Source of the DNA: Maratus speciosus
Taxonomy: Eukaryota > Arthropoda > Arachnida > Araneae > Salticidae
Direction: 5' to 3'
DNA length: 64,000 bases
Assembly: GCA_963932465.1 (NCBI GenBank)
Contig: OZ010786.1
Coordinates: forward strand, 442,358,619 to 442,422,618
Shown here: in pieces, positions 21,716-32,518 of the stretch
How the letters are laid out: the number at the start of each line of letters is the position of its first letter
Position numbering within the stretch: the stretch's first letter is position 1
The notes under the pieces: model-generated
Told to the model about the DNA's origin: nothing
The model's database searches: none
What the model saw: only the letters and a program-made list of their open reading frames with translations
Made by a program: the position numbers and the translations under genes

Positions 21716-23040
21716 GCAGTGCTTTGTTGGACAAAATTTTTATTATTTATTCTGCTAAATGTAAATAAAGTAACAGAGGTTTCATTTTCATGGACAAATG
21801 TTAAATTAAACTTATGCAGTTACAAAATACGTATCTTAATTCATTAGTACAAATTTATTAAACTACTATAACTGTTATTTAAGTAAAAAACAGATAAATA
21901 TTGTGTTGTTCATAATATTTAGAATTGTGGTCTGTTTAAAGTTGTCTCGCTAGTCATTTGGGCAGCTAATTTTCAAAGCTAAGAATAGATAAAGTGCATA
22001 AATTGTGCAATAAATACAATAAAATTGGCTAGAACATATTTCATACCAGTTAAAAATAGTGTTTTCTAAAAGATGCCATTAAAAAATTGGCATTTCTTTG
22101 TATAATAGATGAAAAAAAATATATATATTAAAATTTTGGACATGAAAAGCACATGTGTTTTTGGTTTCACCCATTTGGGTATAACACGGTAATAATTATG
22201 GTAACAATTGTACGAATTTTAGAAAATAGGTAATAAAAGAGTAAATGCTATTTCTGTTATTGCATTTGGGGTGACAAATAATATTATACTGATACCGAGT
22301 ACGTTTAATATAATTGAAACTGAATTGGAGTAATCTGAGAAGTGATTTCTATTTCAGTTTTTCATATCATACATTATCTAAAATAGTGACTAGCAGGCGT
22401 AATTAGAGAGGAAAATTGTCAAAATAATTAATTTCTTGCGAAATCGTTATGATTTCATCAGTGGCATTTTCTTCTTATACTGCCTAACGATGTTTCTTTT
22501 TCATTTTCATCATATCTTCTCCTAAATAGATAAAGTATTAAAATAAAATGTAAAGCTCATATTAAAATAGGTTGGAATTTAATAAATTGCGTTTCAACAT
22601 CAGATTTTTTTTTTTAAATAATTAAAAAAATCAGTCTTGTTTAAAACCGTGTAAATTGTTTATTTGTATTCTATTTTGCTTTAGAACCTCAATCAACTTA
22701 GTACCGAGAATATTCTGCCACGTGCCATTTATGTCACGCGAGGCATAAGTTCACCGTCAGTGTCCTGGTGTAACTCTATGGTATAGATTATGTTTCAAAA
22801 CGTTGTATGAATAGAACAAAGAATCATTCGAAATAGTATTGGACAGAATGATTGATTTTGCTATTCAAATTAATCATTCAAGCATGGGCAATAGCATATT
22901 TGCTAACCCTTTTTTTAATTCAGTTTTAACAGAAATTTTGTAACAAAAAAGAAATCTTTTATTTTAATTAGAATCTATTTAAGATCCCCCCAAAAATATA
23001 AAAATTCTTTTCATCTTTAAAAATTTCTGGAGACAATTGT
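21716..23040. other. unassigned AT-rich DNA
   Basis: Aside from the GTAACAGAGG site at 21768 and the phrase at 22143-22190 discussed with the hAT-like end at 16679, I see nothing assignable. Confidence 0.4.
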
Positions 23041-23044
23041 TTAA

Positions 23045-23172
23045 CACGTTGAATGCCAAGTCTATTTTGTCTGTCTTTCCGTTTAGGCCACGAAATAAGA
23101 CTCCCGTTACAGAATCTATACGTGTGAGTCACTGATGCCACGTCACTGGTGACTGACGTGGCATTCAACGTG
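23045..23172. mobile_element. TTAA-flanked MITE with CACGTTGAATGCCA ends
   Basis: TTAA at 23041-23044 and 23173-23176 flanks CACGTTGAATGCCA and TGGCATTCAACGTG, a perfect 14-bp inverted repeat. It is 128 bp and non-coding. Its right end was copied in the tandem duplication that follows. Confidence 0.85.
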
Positions 23173-24050
23173 TTAAGAAATTACAGCTGTTGGCAACTAC
23201 ACTTTTGGTTCTTTTCTTTGTACAATATTTTTGGTTGGAATAGATTAATAATATATACACAGGTTGGAAACTAGTTTTTTGCGCATGCCCCAATGATTTT
23301 TTCAATAGTAAAATAATTCATTCTTCCAATCACTAATTAGGACGTAGTTGACTACTTAGTCACTAATTAGAACTTATAAGTCATAATAGTCATATAACGT
23401 AGTCACTAATTAGGACGGTCACTAATTAGCAGTCCCGACACCTCAATCAAGTTAACCCCTCCAAGAGCGGTGGTGCATTTTTGGGCCACTCAAATTAAAC
23501 CGCACCAGAAATTTGGAATGGAAATTTTTTCATTTATTAAGTACGTCAATAAAATACTTTACTTTTTTCAAATAAATTTGTTTTTAAATTCTGGTGTCAG
23601 TCAGTGTCAGTCACTGGAGACTGACGTTGCATTAAACGTGTTAAGAAATTACAGCTGCTGGCAACTACACTTTTGATTCTTTTCTTTGTACAAAATTTTT
23701 GGTGGAAATAGATTAATAACATATACAAAGGTTGGAAACTAGGTTTTTGCGCATGCCCAATGATTTGTTCGATAGTAAAATAATTCATTCTTCAAATCAC
23801 TAATTAGGACGTAGTCTACTACTTAGTCACTAATTAGGACATATAAGTCATATTAGTCATATAACGTAATCACTAATTAGGAGTCCCGAAAGCAATCAAG
23901 TTAACCCCTTCAAGAGCGGTGGTGCGATTTGGGCCAATCAATTTATTCCACACCAGACATTTGGAAGGAAAATTTTCCATTTATTAAGTACGTCAATAAA
24001 ATATTTTACTTTTTTCAAATAAATTTGTTTTATAAATTCTGGTGTCAATC
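23140..24050. repeat. 466-bp tandem duplication
   Basis: The sequence from the right end of the preceding MITE (GACTGACGTGGCATTCAACG) through AAGAAATTACAGCTG, CACTAATTAGGACGTAGT and TTAACCCCTCCAAGAGCGG to AAATTCTGGTGTCA repeats once, beginning again near 23607. The copies differ by small indels and scattered substitutions. Each copy holds a left-type TTAACCCC end at 23452 or 23910. CACTAATTAGGACGT occurs several times per copy. Confidence 0.8.
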
Positions 24051-24083
24051 AATCATTTCAGTATTTTACGAATAGAAGTACTG

Positions 24084-24357
24084 CACTGTTAAAAATCTGC
24101 AGCTTTAGCTGCATATTCACTCTACCGCAGTGTTGTTAGATTGGGGACTTTTTAAATTCAGATTATTTGACTGTCACCACTTTTTTAAACTACTAAAATT
24201 TACCTTAATTTTTAGAATTTTTAATCTAATTTTAATAGGCCGAATATTTCTATTTCAAAAAAGCGGTGACAATCACAAATCCGGGGACAAAAAGTCCCCA
24301 ATCTGGCAACACTGCTCCACCGCTTTATGCTGCAAACGCTACAGATTTTTAACAGTG
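24084..24357. mobile_element. short outer inverted-repeat element split by a hAT MITE
   Basis: CACTGTTAAAAATCTG at the left and CAGATTTTTAACAGTG at the right form a perfect 16-bp inverted repeat. Without the inner insert the element would be only about 80 bp, with a small GCAGCTTTAGCTGC hairpin. The superfamily is unclear. Confidence 0.6.
24128..24314. mobile_element. hAT MITE with CAGTGTTG ends
   Basis: The ends are CAGTGTTGTTAGATTGGGG and CCCCAATCTGGCAACACTG. The flanking 8-mers CTCTACCG (24120-24127) and CTCCACCG (24315-24322) differ at one base. An 8-bp duplication plus CAGTG termini is diagnostic of hAT. The larger element at 31347-32518 shares these ends. Confidence 0.85.
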
Positions 24358-24570
24358 TGTGCAAATGGATGTGTAAAGAAGTGTATTTTTGAAGCTTATG
24401 TATGATTTTAATTCTTTCTATATAGAGTATTCTTTTTTAATGACATTTTCTATATTTTATTCCGAAACGTATTATGTCTTAGATATTTGAAATAATTTTC
24501 ATAATTTTGTTTTAATAATAAATACATATAAAAGGTTCTTCTTCTTCATTTTCTTTTCCGGCAGCATTTG
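24358..24570. other. unassigned AT-rich DNA
   Basis: Nothing recognised. Confidence 0.4.
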
Positions 24571-24722
24571 ACATAGCTGCCAACTCTTCCGCTTTTTCAG
24601 ACCATAAAAATTTAATAGAAACTTTTGCTTTATTTAATCGGCAGATTACGGCGATTTAAAAAGGTAAAATTTTCCTTAAAATTTTTGTGGTCTGAAAAAA
24701 CGTAAGATGTTGGCAGCTGTGA
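24571..24722. mobile_element. MITE with TAGCTGCCAAC ends
   Basis: ATAGCTGCCAACTCTTCCGC and TTTTTCAGACCA at the left mirror TGGTCTGAAAAA and GTTGGCAGCTGT at the right. It is the same family as 61326-61485. I could not identify a clear target duplication here. Confidence 0.7.
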
Positions 24723-24811
24723 ATTGAGTTGATGCTAATTTATGTATTTGCTTCAAAATAACGTTCAAATGTTTCTCTGTTACCTAAAAATTTATAGATT
24801 CACCTTTTTAA

Positions 24812-25007
24812 CCACTTAACCTACGATTTACTTTTAACAGTTCCTCGGTTTGGCAAATCAATAGCTACCACTAAACTTTAATAGAGATTTTCGTCTTGTT
24901 TAATCATGGATTTTCAACGACTTACTGTGAAATTTTAGTGGTAAAAAGAATTTACATTTGGCTCGATCATCGTACGCGGACTATGCTCGTCATTGTAGGT
25001 TAAGGGG
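24812..25007. mobile_element. TTAA-flanked MITE with CCACTTAACCTAC ends
   Basis: TTAA at 24808-24811 and 25008-25011 flanks CCACTTAACCTACGATTTAC and CATTGTAGGTTAAGGGG. It is 196 bp and non-coding. Confidence 0.75.
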
Positions 25008-25011
25008 TTAA

Positions 25012-25467
25012 TACAGATGCAATAGTGAGCATGAATTCGGGGTTTTCTTATGTTGTATTTAAAATTTAAAAAACTAAAAATTTATCGGACAAATGAATTT
25101 TATTTCTGTAGAAGCCCAACTAAAGGAATAGACTTTATATATTTTTATTCCAATTTAAAATAATTTTTGGATTCTAGTCTATCCAAAATATTTATACCAA
25201 ACAAAATATTTTTATTCAGTTATAACTGAAAATCGTAAAATAATTTATTTTATCAAAAAAAATAAAGAAATAAAATATTTTAAAGCATTTGAAGTATTTC
25301 CGGAAGAACATCAAATATCATAACATGGATTAATATTTTAAAATTATATAACATCCATATTTTAAACTTCCCAAAGTTTATTAAATACAAGAAAAGGAAA
25401 AAAATAATGTTCAGCTAGATATCAAATAATATCCTACAAAATGTATTTAATTTTTCGAGAAAAATAT
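25012..25467. other. unassigned AT-rich DNA
   Basis: Nothing recognised. Confidence 0.4.
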
Positions 25468-26145
25468 AAAATCCTAAAACTTTTGAATAAGTCTGGAGTA
25501 AAAATACTAAACAAGAAACAGCGGAAGAATATGCATCATTAACTTGAAAAATTGAAGTTTTGTGCTTCGAAAGATGCTTTTACATGTCTGAATCTCGGAT
25601 GCAAGGAATTTACTATCTGTTTTTTCTAGAGTAAGAAAAATACAAAATACAATTTGAAAAAGTCATTTTTAAAAGGGAAAGTGTTATTTCGTTAATGTTT
25701 TCAAGCGTTAAGCGTGTTATTTTTGAAGCATCTGCATGTATTTTTATCATTGTATCTCTCAGAATTGAAATCTTTGTTTTTCAGATTATTTATCTATTAA
25801 CGTAACCAATTAACTGCAAAAACTGAAACGTGGGGATATTCAATCTTTTTGCTCAAAAAGTCGTTACCACCATAAATTCTGAAATATAATCTTCAATTTA
25901 TTTTATCGCAAAGTTTTTTTTTAAATGAAATTAGGCAATTTTTATTTTCTAAAATAGCGGTAGCAGGGTAGTTAATTTTTCATAGGTATTTAATTTGACC
26001 ATTTGTCAACACGATACCAGTTGGTAATAGGTTAACTTGACGGTTAAAAGAATTCATCATCAACTAATCCAACTCAAAAGGGCACTGTGTGGGCAGCGAT
26101 TTCCTTTACACTAAAGCAAATTTAACCGGGAAAATATAATAGTAC
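25468..26145. repeat. dispersed repeat block, copy 3 of 4, with extension
   Basis: It contains CATTAACTTGAAAAATTGAA and the phrase GTTAAGCGTGTTATTTTTGA. From about 25780 onward it continues in parallel with 33100-33500 (shared: TTATTTTATCG, TTTCATAGGTATTTA, ACCAGTTGGTAATAGGTTA-like text). This extends the duplicated unit to at least 600 bp. Confidence 0.6.
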
Positions 26146-26312
26146 CAGTGATGGAACGGTGTAGCATACAAGAAACAGTTGACACGGCTAAATTTCAATA
26201 GTATTCTTCGTCTTTTTTAAGGATGGAAATTCTGAGACTTTTAATGGCAAAGATTACTATAAAAATTTAGTGGTGACAATTGTCCAACTGCTACGCCACT
26301 GTTTCATCACTG
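26146..26312. mobile_element. hAT MITE with CAGTGATG ends
   Basis: CAGTGATGGAACGGTGTAGC and GCTACGCCACTGTTTCATCA (then CTG) are inverted repeats. The flanking 8-mers AATAGTAC and ATAAGTAC match at six of eight positions, consistent with a worn hAT duplication. It is 167 bp and non-coding. Confidence 0.7.
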
Positions 26313-26439
26313 ATAAGTACTCTTCGTCTTAAATAAAACAAAAAATCATTTAAACAAACAAAAAATTTCCATAATAAAATGCTGGTGGACGTATGCCTCT
26401 GAAGTAATATGGCCCTGTTTGCGAGACTGCTTTATTAAC

Positions 26440-26641
26440 CCCTAGGGGACGAGCGACCGGTATTCGTGCCGCTTAAGGCGCTCAGAATCAGTGATTATTC
26501 TCACCAGTAAATTTTTATTGTAAATTTTGCCTTATTCAATCAGCGTATTTTCCCCGATTCAATGAGGCAAAAATTTCTGTTTTAAAAAAAAGCGGTGATA
26601 ATAGATTAAAAATTCTATAAAAGACGCTCGTCCCTAAGGGG
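26440..26641. mobile_element. TTAA-flanked MITE with CCCCTAGGGGACGAGCG ends
   Basis: TTAA at 26436-26439 and 26642-26645. The ends are CCCCTAGGGGACGAGCG and CGCTCGTCCCTAAGGGG. It is 202 bp and non-coding. Its right TTAA is also the left TTAA of the next element. Confidence 0.85.
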
Positions 26642-26645
26642 TTAA

Positions 26646-27395
26646 GGGGTCTCAGAACTCTTAAAGCTTTAAAATTTTCAAATTTTTAATTTTTTTAGAT
26701 GTTAAACTCCTATCTTTTCTGAACATTTTGATATAATTGTTTCCTTGAAATTCCTATTAGAACTGAAGTTATGGCTTTTCCATTTATACACGTTCAATAG
26801 CTGAAGCGTCGTTTCGGAAACTTTGAAGCCATTTTTCTTCAAATGACGTTTTTGGGCACAACGCGCACGATATCTCAAAAACGTAAGAATATTTTTTCAT
26901 GAAATTTTCAAAACATATGTTTCATGTTAGTCTGTATAAACTGAACCTAAAATTTCCTTTTTATTGTTCAAAACAATATTTTTTTAGGTGATTATACTGT
27001 TGAAATTTTCTAAATTTTGTATCAGATAAATATAACTTTATATTAAAAATATAAAAAGCTTTAAATACAAATTTATTTAGGTTCAGGGTAATTATTACAA
27101 TCTGAAGTGTAAGTAGCCACCATAATTTTCATTCTAGTTGCAATACTTATTTTGTAGTCGTGCGCGTAAGCTGTTATGCCGATATTTTGCTCGTCAAATG
27201 TCTAACAGTTTGGAGTCCCCTGTAAATGATAATTCTGCATCTTATAATTTTTTAAATACATGAAATTAAAGAAAATACTTATATATTTGATTCCAATTAA
27301 AATTGTCTCTTAAAATCAAACACATTTTAATATATTAAATGTTGAAAATGGCTTTTTTTTTTCATTTTTTCCATTTTTAAGAGTCCTGAGACCCC
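26646..27395. mobile_element. TTAA-flanked element with GGGGTCTCAG ends
   Basis: GGGGTCTCAGAACTCTTAA and TTAAGAGTCCTGAGACCCC are inverted ends, with TTAA at 26642-26645 and 27396-27399. It is 750 bp with no long open frame. Unlike most of the family here, its ends start with G. Confidence 0.8.
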
Positions 27396-27599
27396 TTAAG
27401 AAATCTACCTGTCGCAAAGTGTTTGATATCTACATTAATTATTATTTTCAGCTGTTGCAGAAAAATTTGGTTTTATTGATCACGACTATCATTATATATA
27501 TATATCGACTATTTTTATATTTTATTCGTATCACTTTTTTCAAACAAATTTTTTATCACTCGCTTCTATAACGAATGTAAAAAAAAAAAAAATGCTGCA

Positions 27600-27691
27600 A
27601 AGTACCTGGGGGGCATTCTCGATCCAAGACCTATCTGGGACAAACTCTTCCGATCGATCAGGGGGAATCTCGCTCTAGACATCCCAAGCAC
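27600..27691 (+). pseudogene. Jockey-type reverse transcriptase relic, part 1
   Basis: The frame from 27600 reads KYLGGILDPRPIW and then DKLFRSIRGNLALDIPS. This is the C-terminal RT segment of Jockey-type non-LTR retrotransposons, where a YLGV-LD-L-W motif is conserved. The frame is cut at 27692 by the TTAA element at 27696-28127, and the matching downstream part resumes near 28217. The 5' part of the element is missing; a poly-A run sits just upstream at about 27579-27591. Confidence 0.65.
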
Positions 27692-27695
27692 TTAA

Positions 27696-28127
27696 GGGGG
27701 CTGGTCACTCAGCTTCCGATTTTCCCTCCCTAATGTAAAGTCTATGGGCATTGAATGCATTCGTATATTTAAAAATCACCTCGGGAAATTAATATTTTTA
27801 ACTTCCATTTTTTGTGTACACTTCCTAAAAGAGGTCTCTTTTATTCTTAGTTCTCAAAATATTTCTAAAGTACAGACTTAATTTTATGCGGTTAAAATCT
27901 TACTCACAATTCGCCCGCTTTTAACACATAAAATGTTAAGTACAGCATAGATTTTATAAATATTTTGAAAACTAAGGAAAAAAGATATATCCTTTAAGAA
28001 GAGTACACAGAAAAGAAATGTTAAAAATATCAATTTCCCCAGAAGATATTTTAAATATACGAATGCATCAAAAGTCTATAGGCTTAACATTATGGAGGAG
28101 AATTCCGAAGTTGAGTGACCAGCCCCC
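27696..28127. mobile_element. palindromic TTAA-type element inside the Jockey relic
   Basis: The left end is GGGGGCTGGTCACTCAGCTT after TTAA at 27692-27695. The right end AAGTTGAGTGACCAGCCCCC is followed by TTCA. Long imperfect inverted arms of about 200 bp meet near 27915 (for example TTCGTATATTTAAAA against TTTTAAATATACGAA). The element separates the two halves of the Jockey relic. Confidence 0.75.
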
Positions 28128-28216
28128 TTCACCCTCTCGCTGCGCAACCCGAGATTTTCTCGGGCATGTATGTTTTTTCGTCTAATTAATCCTTTGCATT
28201 TGAACCATAATCACTT

Positions 28217-28651
28217 ATGTCTGTCCCATTTGGGGGTTTGCATAAAAATAATTCCTCAATGGACAATCTCAGTGGACTACATAATAAACACCTCCGTATT
28301 GTTCGTAATGCCTCCCGTTATTTACGTAATAATACTATCTATAAAGAGCTTAATGCTCCTACTTTTAGGAAAAGAGTGGTTGACCTTTCCAAAAAATTAT
28401 ACAAAAATATTTATAACCTCCCCAACAAAATTATTGCTGAACTACCCGATTATCATGCCTTCGAGCATGATCATGCAGAAATATCCAAATTCTATGGATG
28501 TCGAGGAACCCTGAATTTATCACACTTGTCTATCTTACATTTCTCTTTAAACTTCCTTATTTTATTCTCTTTACCTAAAAAAAATACTGTTACTGATAAC
28601 AATTTATGTTGTTATGTTACTCTGTAACAACAACGACAACAACAACAAACA
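28217..28651 (+). pseudogene. Jockey-type reverse transcriptase relic, part 2
   Basis: An open frame from 28217 to 28627 contains HNKHLRIVRNASRYLRNNTI and then the YKELNAPTFRKRV and LYKNIYNLPN region. This is the characteristic C-terminus of Jockey-clade polymerases (Q/HNK-LR-, RN-, L-.PT-, LP/NHPN). After the stop, a CAACAACGACAACAACAACA tail to about 28651 matches the simple-repeat 3' tails of this class. With part 1 this makes a 5'-truncated copy interrupted by a DNA element. An overlapping second frame at 28170-28514 is a shadow. Confidence 0.75.
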
Positions 28652-28810
28652 AGTTGGAAATTGCACGTCAAACGTTGCAAATGAGGTGCGTTCGTACTAT
28701 AACTAGTTTTATAACACTTATTTGCACCGCATATTATACTGAATGTATATTTTAGTGCGCTTTATAAGTGCATATCAATTTCATTCTGTTCGAAAGGCTG
28801 TAACATCGTT

Positions 28811-29155
28811 AAAATGCACATGAAATATTTTTTTTCCCCATTGGCCTTAATGTAACGAAAACATTTTGACTGTCCCTGTAATTAAACTATACATCCGATT
28901 TTCATAAAATTTGATATAACTCGACAAAATTTTACAACAATTATATATTTAAAGTTTCAGACCATTCGGAAGACTTTAACATCAGTAAAATGCACTTGCA
29001 ATAATTTTTTCCTATAGGCCGTAATGTAAAGGAAAACTTTTGACTGTCCCTGTAATTTAACTATACATCCAATTTTCACGAAATTTTAAATGACTCAAAA
29101 TGATGCAACAATTATATATTTAAAATTTCAGACCATTCGGTTGAGTAGTTTTTGC
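28811..29155. repeat. two tandem copies of a 176-bp unit
   Basis: AAAATGCACATG at 28811 and AAAATGCACTTG at 28987 start units that share TTTTGACTGTCCCTGTAATT, AACTATACATCC and TTTCAGACCATTCGG. A GACAGACGGAC-rich tract follows to about 29225. This is possibly the 3' part of an interspersed repeat, and the family is not identified. Confidence 0.75.
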
Positions 29156-29225
29156 TCTGTTTTATGCGCACAGACAGACGGACGGACAGACAGACGGACA
29201 GACAGACAGACGGACGGAACGACAA

Positions 29226-29867
29226 CTATAGGTGCTACGTATTTATATAATTACGAATGCACCTAAAAAGACTCTGGAAAGTGCCTTTGTTTTAGATCTG
29301 TAACATAACATCTGTCACGCCTTGACCGATATACCCTTTCCAGCTTTGTCCGATGTTTTTCTTTTTTCTTAACGGTGCTTATATTTCTTAAACTTTTTAA
29401 CTTCTCCACATTAAACTTTTAATTTACTTTATCAACTTTTTCCTTTTTCAAATTTGTAATTTTAATTTTAATGTTATATAACATTAATACCACCTTTTTC
29501 ATAAAGTATTTTTTAAATATTTAACTTTTATTTTTTTATAAAAACTTATTACGTAGTTTATATACTACAGCTAGACTTTTATCTTCCAATGGTTCGTTAA
29601 TAACAAGAGAATCATCTTTAGACTGGGAGTAAAGTTGACGACAACTTGGAAGCCTTTCAAAGTGTCTACACTGTTGAGCGTTGCTAAGCACAAGAAAAAT
29701 GTGCAACATAGAATTTATTTTGAAAATAGTGGTACAAATTGAATATAAAAATACTTAGCAGTGACAGTACTGATTAGTGAATCCGTATTGAAGAGTAAAT
29801 ATTTCCATTCAGTTTTCAGCAAATTATTAAGAGATTTGTTATGTGCTAATAAATACAGTTTACCTTG

Positions 29868-29902
<35 letters not shown>

Positions 29903-29975
29903 TAGTTTAATTGATAATCTAACCTATCTACGCATATGGCACACATTCCTTCCCAGGACATACCCAGAAAGTTTA
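29226..29975. other. unassigned non-coding DNA with poly-A tract
   Basis: A run of about 33 A's ends near 29900. It could mark the tail of a retroposed sequence, but no body or duplication is recognisable. Confidence 0.4.
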
Positions 29976-30067
29976 TCACTCCAAAAACCATCATCCCCAA
30001 GGTATCCTGAAGTATGCAAAATATTGTCACAGTAAGTCTTAACGATGTTCTGGGAAAGTCATTTTAA

Positions 30068-30773
30068 CCCTTAAATGCCGGGTGTTGCTTTTCGGCAACA
30101 TACCCAATTTAGGCTCTAAAATACTGTAATATTGAAGCTATAGTGCCTAATGTTGCCAATAAAATACATTCTGAAAATATTGTTAAATCGATTTTCAGCA
30201 TGTAGACGGCAACACTTGTGCTGTTTAAGAACAAAGATAATTTTTTTTTCAATCGTTGCTACCTGTTCTTTTTGTTTTGTTTGGGAGCTTGCAAAATACC
30301 CTATTTTGTTCTGCAGTGAGCAAGTAAAATTTATTTCTTATTATAATAGGTCCTAAAATTCTTGTGTGTTTAATATTATAGAATTTTATCTAGGAAAATT
30401 ATTTTTTCAATTAAAGAACAATATTGCCGATTAGTAACAAACTGTTTTTTAGCCGTAAACCACACTTAAAACAAAATATTTTTTTAACCCTCCGTCTACC
30501 AGACGGGTCCATTGGACCCGACAGGTACATACAAAATATTCATTCAAACCAGAAATTTCTTTAAAATGAACTAAGTATATAAACCAGACAAAAATAAGGT
30601 AAATAAATAAGTTAAATAGTTTTAAATAAAAATTCTGGTGTAGAACGTTTTATTAAAACTTGAATAAAATTCCCGGTAGATCTAGGGTTAAGTACTTTTC
30701 CCCTATTTTATTTAAAAAATGAAAGCCTAAAAACGTTATTACAATGATTTTTGAAAAATCCGGCATTTAAGGG
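30068..30773. mobile_element. TTAA-flanked element inside tandem unit 1
   Basis: TTAA at 30064-30067 and 30774-30777 flanks CCCTTAAATGCCGG and CCGGCATTTAAGGG, a perfect 14-bp inverted repeat. Tandem units 2 and 3 have CATTTTAACA at this spot with a single TTAA. The interior contains another TTAA element at 30488-30687. The open frame at 30150-30356 shows no transposase motif. Confidence 0.9.
30488..30687. mobile_element. TTAA MITE nested in the 30068 element
   Basis: TTAA at 30484-30487 and 30688-30691. The left end is CCCTCCGTCTACCAGACGGG and the right end is CCGGTAGATCTAGGG. The interior has AAAAATTCTGGTGTAGAACG, a phrase also near the right ends of the elements at 31320 and 59542. It inserted after its host element. 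Confidence 0.85.
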
Positions 30774-31346
30774 TTAACATCAGGAGGAATTATGGAGAGA
30801 CTGGTTTCTTCGGTGCTATATCAGTAATATAGATATCATTATGTTCTTAAAAATTAAGTATTAAATTTAAAATCTGCATTTTTTAAAATAAGATAAATAA
30901 AAAATTATATTTAGAAAAAAAGGTCTTGCTTCTAAAGCAAAGTATTATTTCATTTTCGCTTGCATTGGTTAAGCGTGTTACTTTTGTAGCGTCTGCATGA
31001 ATTTTTAGTTTGGACAATGAACATTAATAACAAACTTCTCCAAACACCATCATCCCTCAGGTGTCCTCGAGTATGCAAGATATTGTCACTAGTAAGTCTT
31101 CAGGATGTCCAGGCCATGTCATTTTAACACTAGGGAGAATCTCGAATAAATTGATTGTTTTGATGCTATATGGATAATGTGGATATCCCTAAGTTTTTAA
31201 TAAATAAGTATTGCATTTAATATATACTTCTTCAAAAGTATGAGAAATAGCAAATTGAAATTTTAAAAAGTCCTGTTTGAAGAGGAATGTATCATTTCAT
31301 TTTTGCTTGCAAAAGTTAACACTAGAACCGCCGTTAGGGGTCATTT

Positions 31347-32375
31347 CAGTGTTGCCAGATAGTCAAAAGTAAATTTCCCCAAAAGTCCCCAACTCAGTTT
31401 TTACTCAAAAGGGAATTTTTAATTTGCAGTATATATACATTTAACGGCTGGATTTAAAAACCATTAAAACACCAAATAAAATAAATTAAGACAGACTTGA
31501 GCACAGTTAAAAAATAAAATTTATAAAAAATATACTTAAAACAATTAAAAATACAACTGATGATTCCTCGTGTGTCGCTTGGCGAAACGTTTACGAATTG
31601 TATTTTTAATTGTTTTTAAGTATATTTTTTATAAATTTTATTTTTTAACTGTGCTCAAGTCCGTCTTAATTTATTTTATTTGGTGTTTTAAGGAAATTTT
31701 TAAATTTTCAATTTACAACTATGAAAAATATTTAAGTAATTTAAACTAAAACATTTCCACCAAATCAGGCCTTTTTTTGAAAGAATTCCCCATTTAGAAA
31801 AAACAAACTTTTAGACTGGGCTCAATGCATATTCTGTAGCTGCATTAACCGAATGAGAGATATATTTTGCAGTGACAAGCTATTTTACGTTTGTTTTTAA
31901 AAGTATTGTCTAACAAGGTTGGACCGTTGTTGCATTAGCTCGATAGCTTTAGACAATCTCTTATCAGTTGGGATTTCAATGAATCCGAGATGGTATGCTG
32001 TTTTAATTTTTTTTCTGTCATCCCTATACTGAAGTACATAATCTTAATGCAAAGTATTTTCGCTGTATCAATCGATGCGATTTTGTATATCATAAGAGAA
32101 AAATATCTGCTTTCCACATATTTCAATTAATTTTTTTTTAAGTACGGCGAAAGAATTTTTCGTATAAGTCCTGCAGGTTTAAGCTGCTTAAGACTTTAGA
32201 GTCTGATGCATCTCTAATACGTGTAAACTGTAATATAGTAAGCAACGAACACGGCCACATTCAAGAGAATAATGATTGATATTTCCGATTTCTGGATTGT
32301 ATTTTCGTTTTTCAAATCAAAATTGAGTTCGAGACAGTTCCAGTTTTTCTACAGGACTAAAAGAAATCTTTACGG

Positions 32376-32430
<55 letters not shown>

Positions 32431-32518
32431 CAGGCTTTTCCACAAAATTTTTCACACGAACTACTTGTCCCCAGAAGATTCCCCTAGAGGTTCAAAATTC
32501 CCCAATCTGGCAACACTG
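31347..32518. mobile_element. hAT-type element, 1,172 bp, non-autonomous
   Basis: The ends are CAGTGTTGCCAGAT and AATCTGGCAACACTG. The flanking 8-mers GGTCATTT (31339-31346) and GGTTATTT (32519-32526) differ at one base. It has no transposase frame. It contains a foldback block at 31465-31691 and a poly-A run of over 40 bases around 32384-32426. Confidence 0.85.
31465..31691. repeat. foldback block with hammerhead-like loop
   Basis: Arms of about 92 bp (TTAAAACACCAAATAAAATA against TATTTTATTTGGTGTTTTAA) flank a 41-bp centre. The centre contains CTGATGA at 31557-31563 and GAAAC at 31584-31588, spaced like a hammerhead ribozyme core. The helix II pairing between them is weak as I read it. It resembles the two other foldback units at 49212 and 53265. 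Confidence 0.6.
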
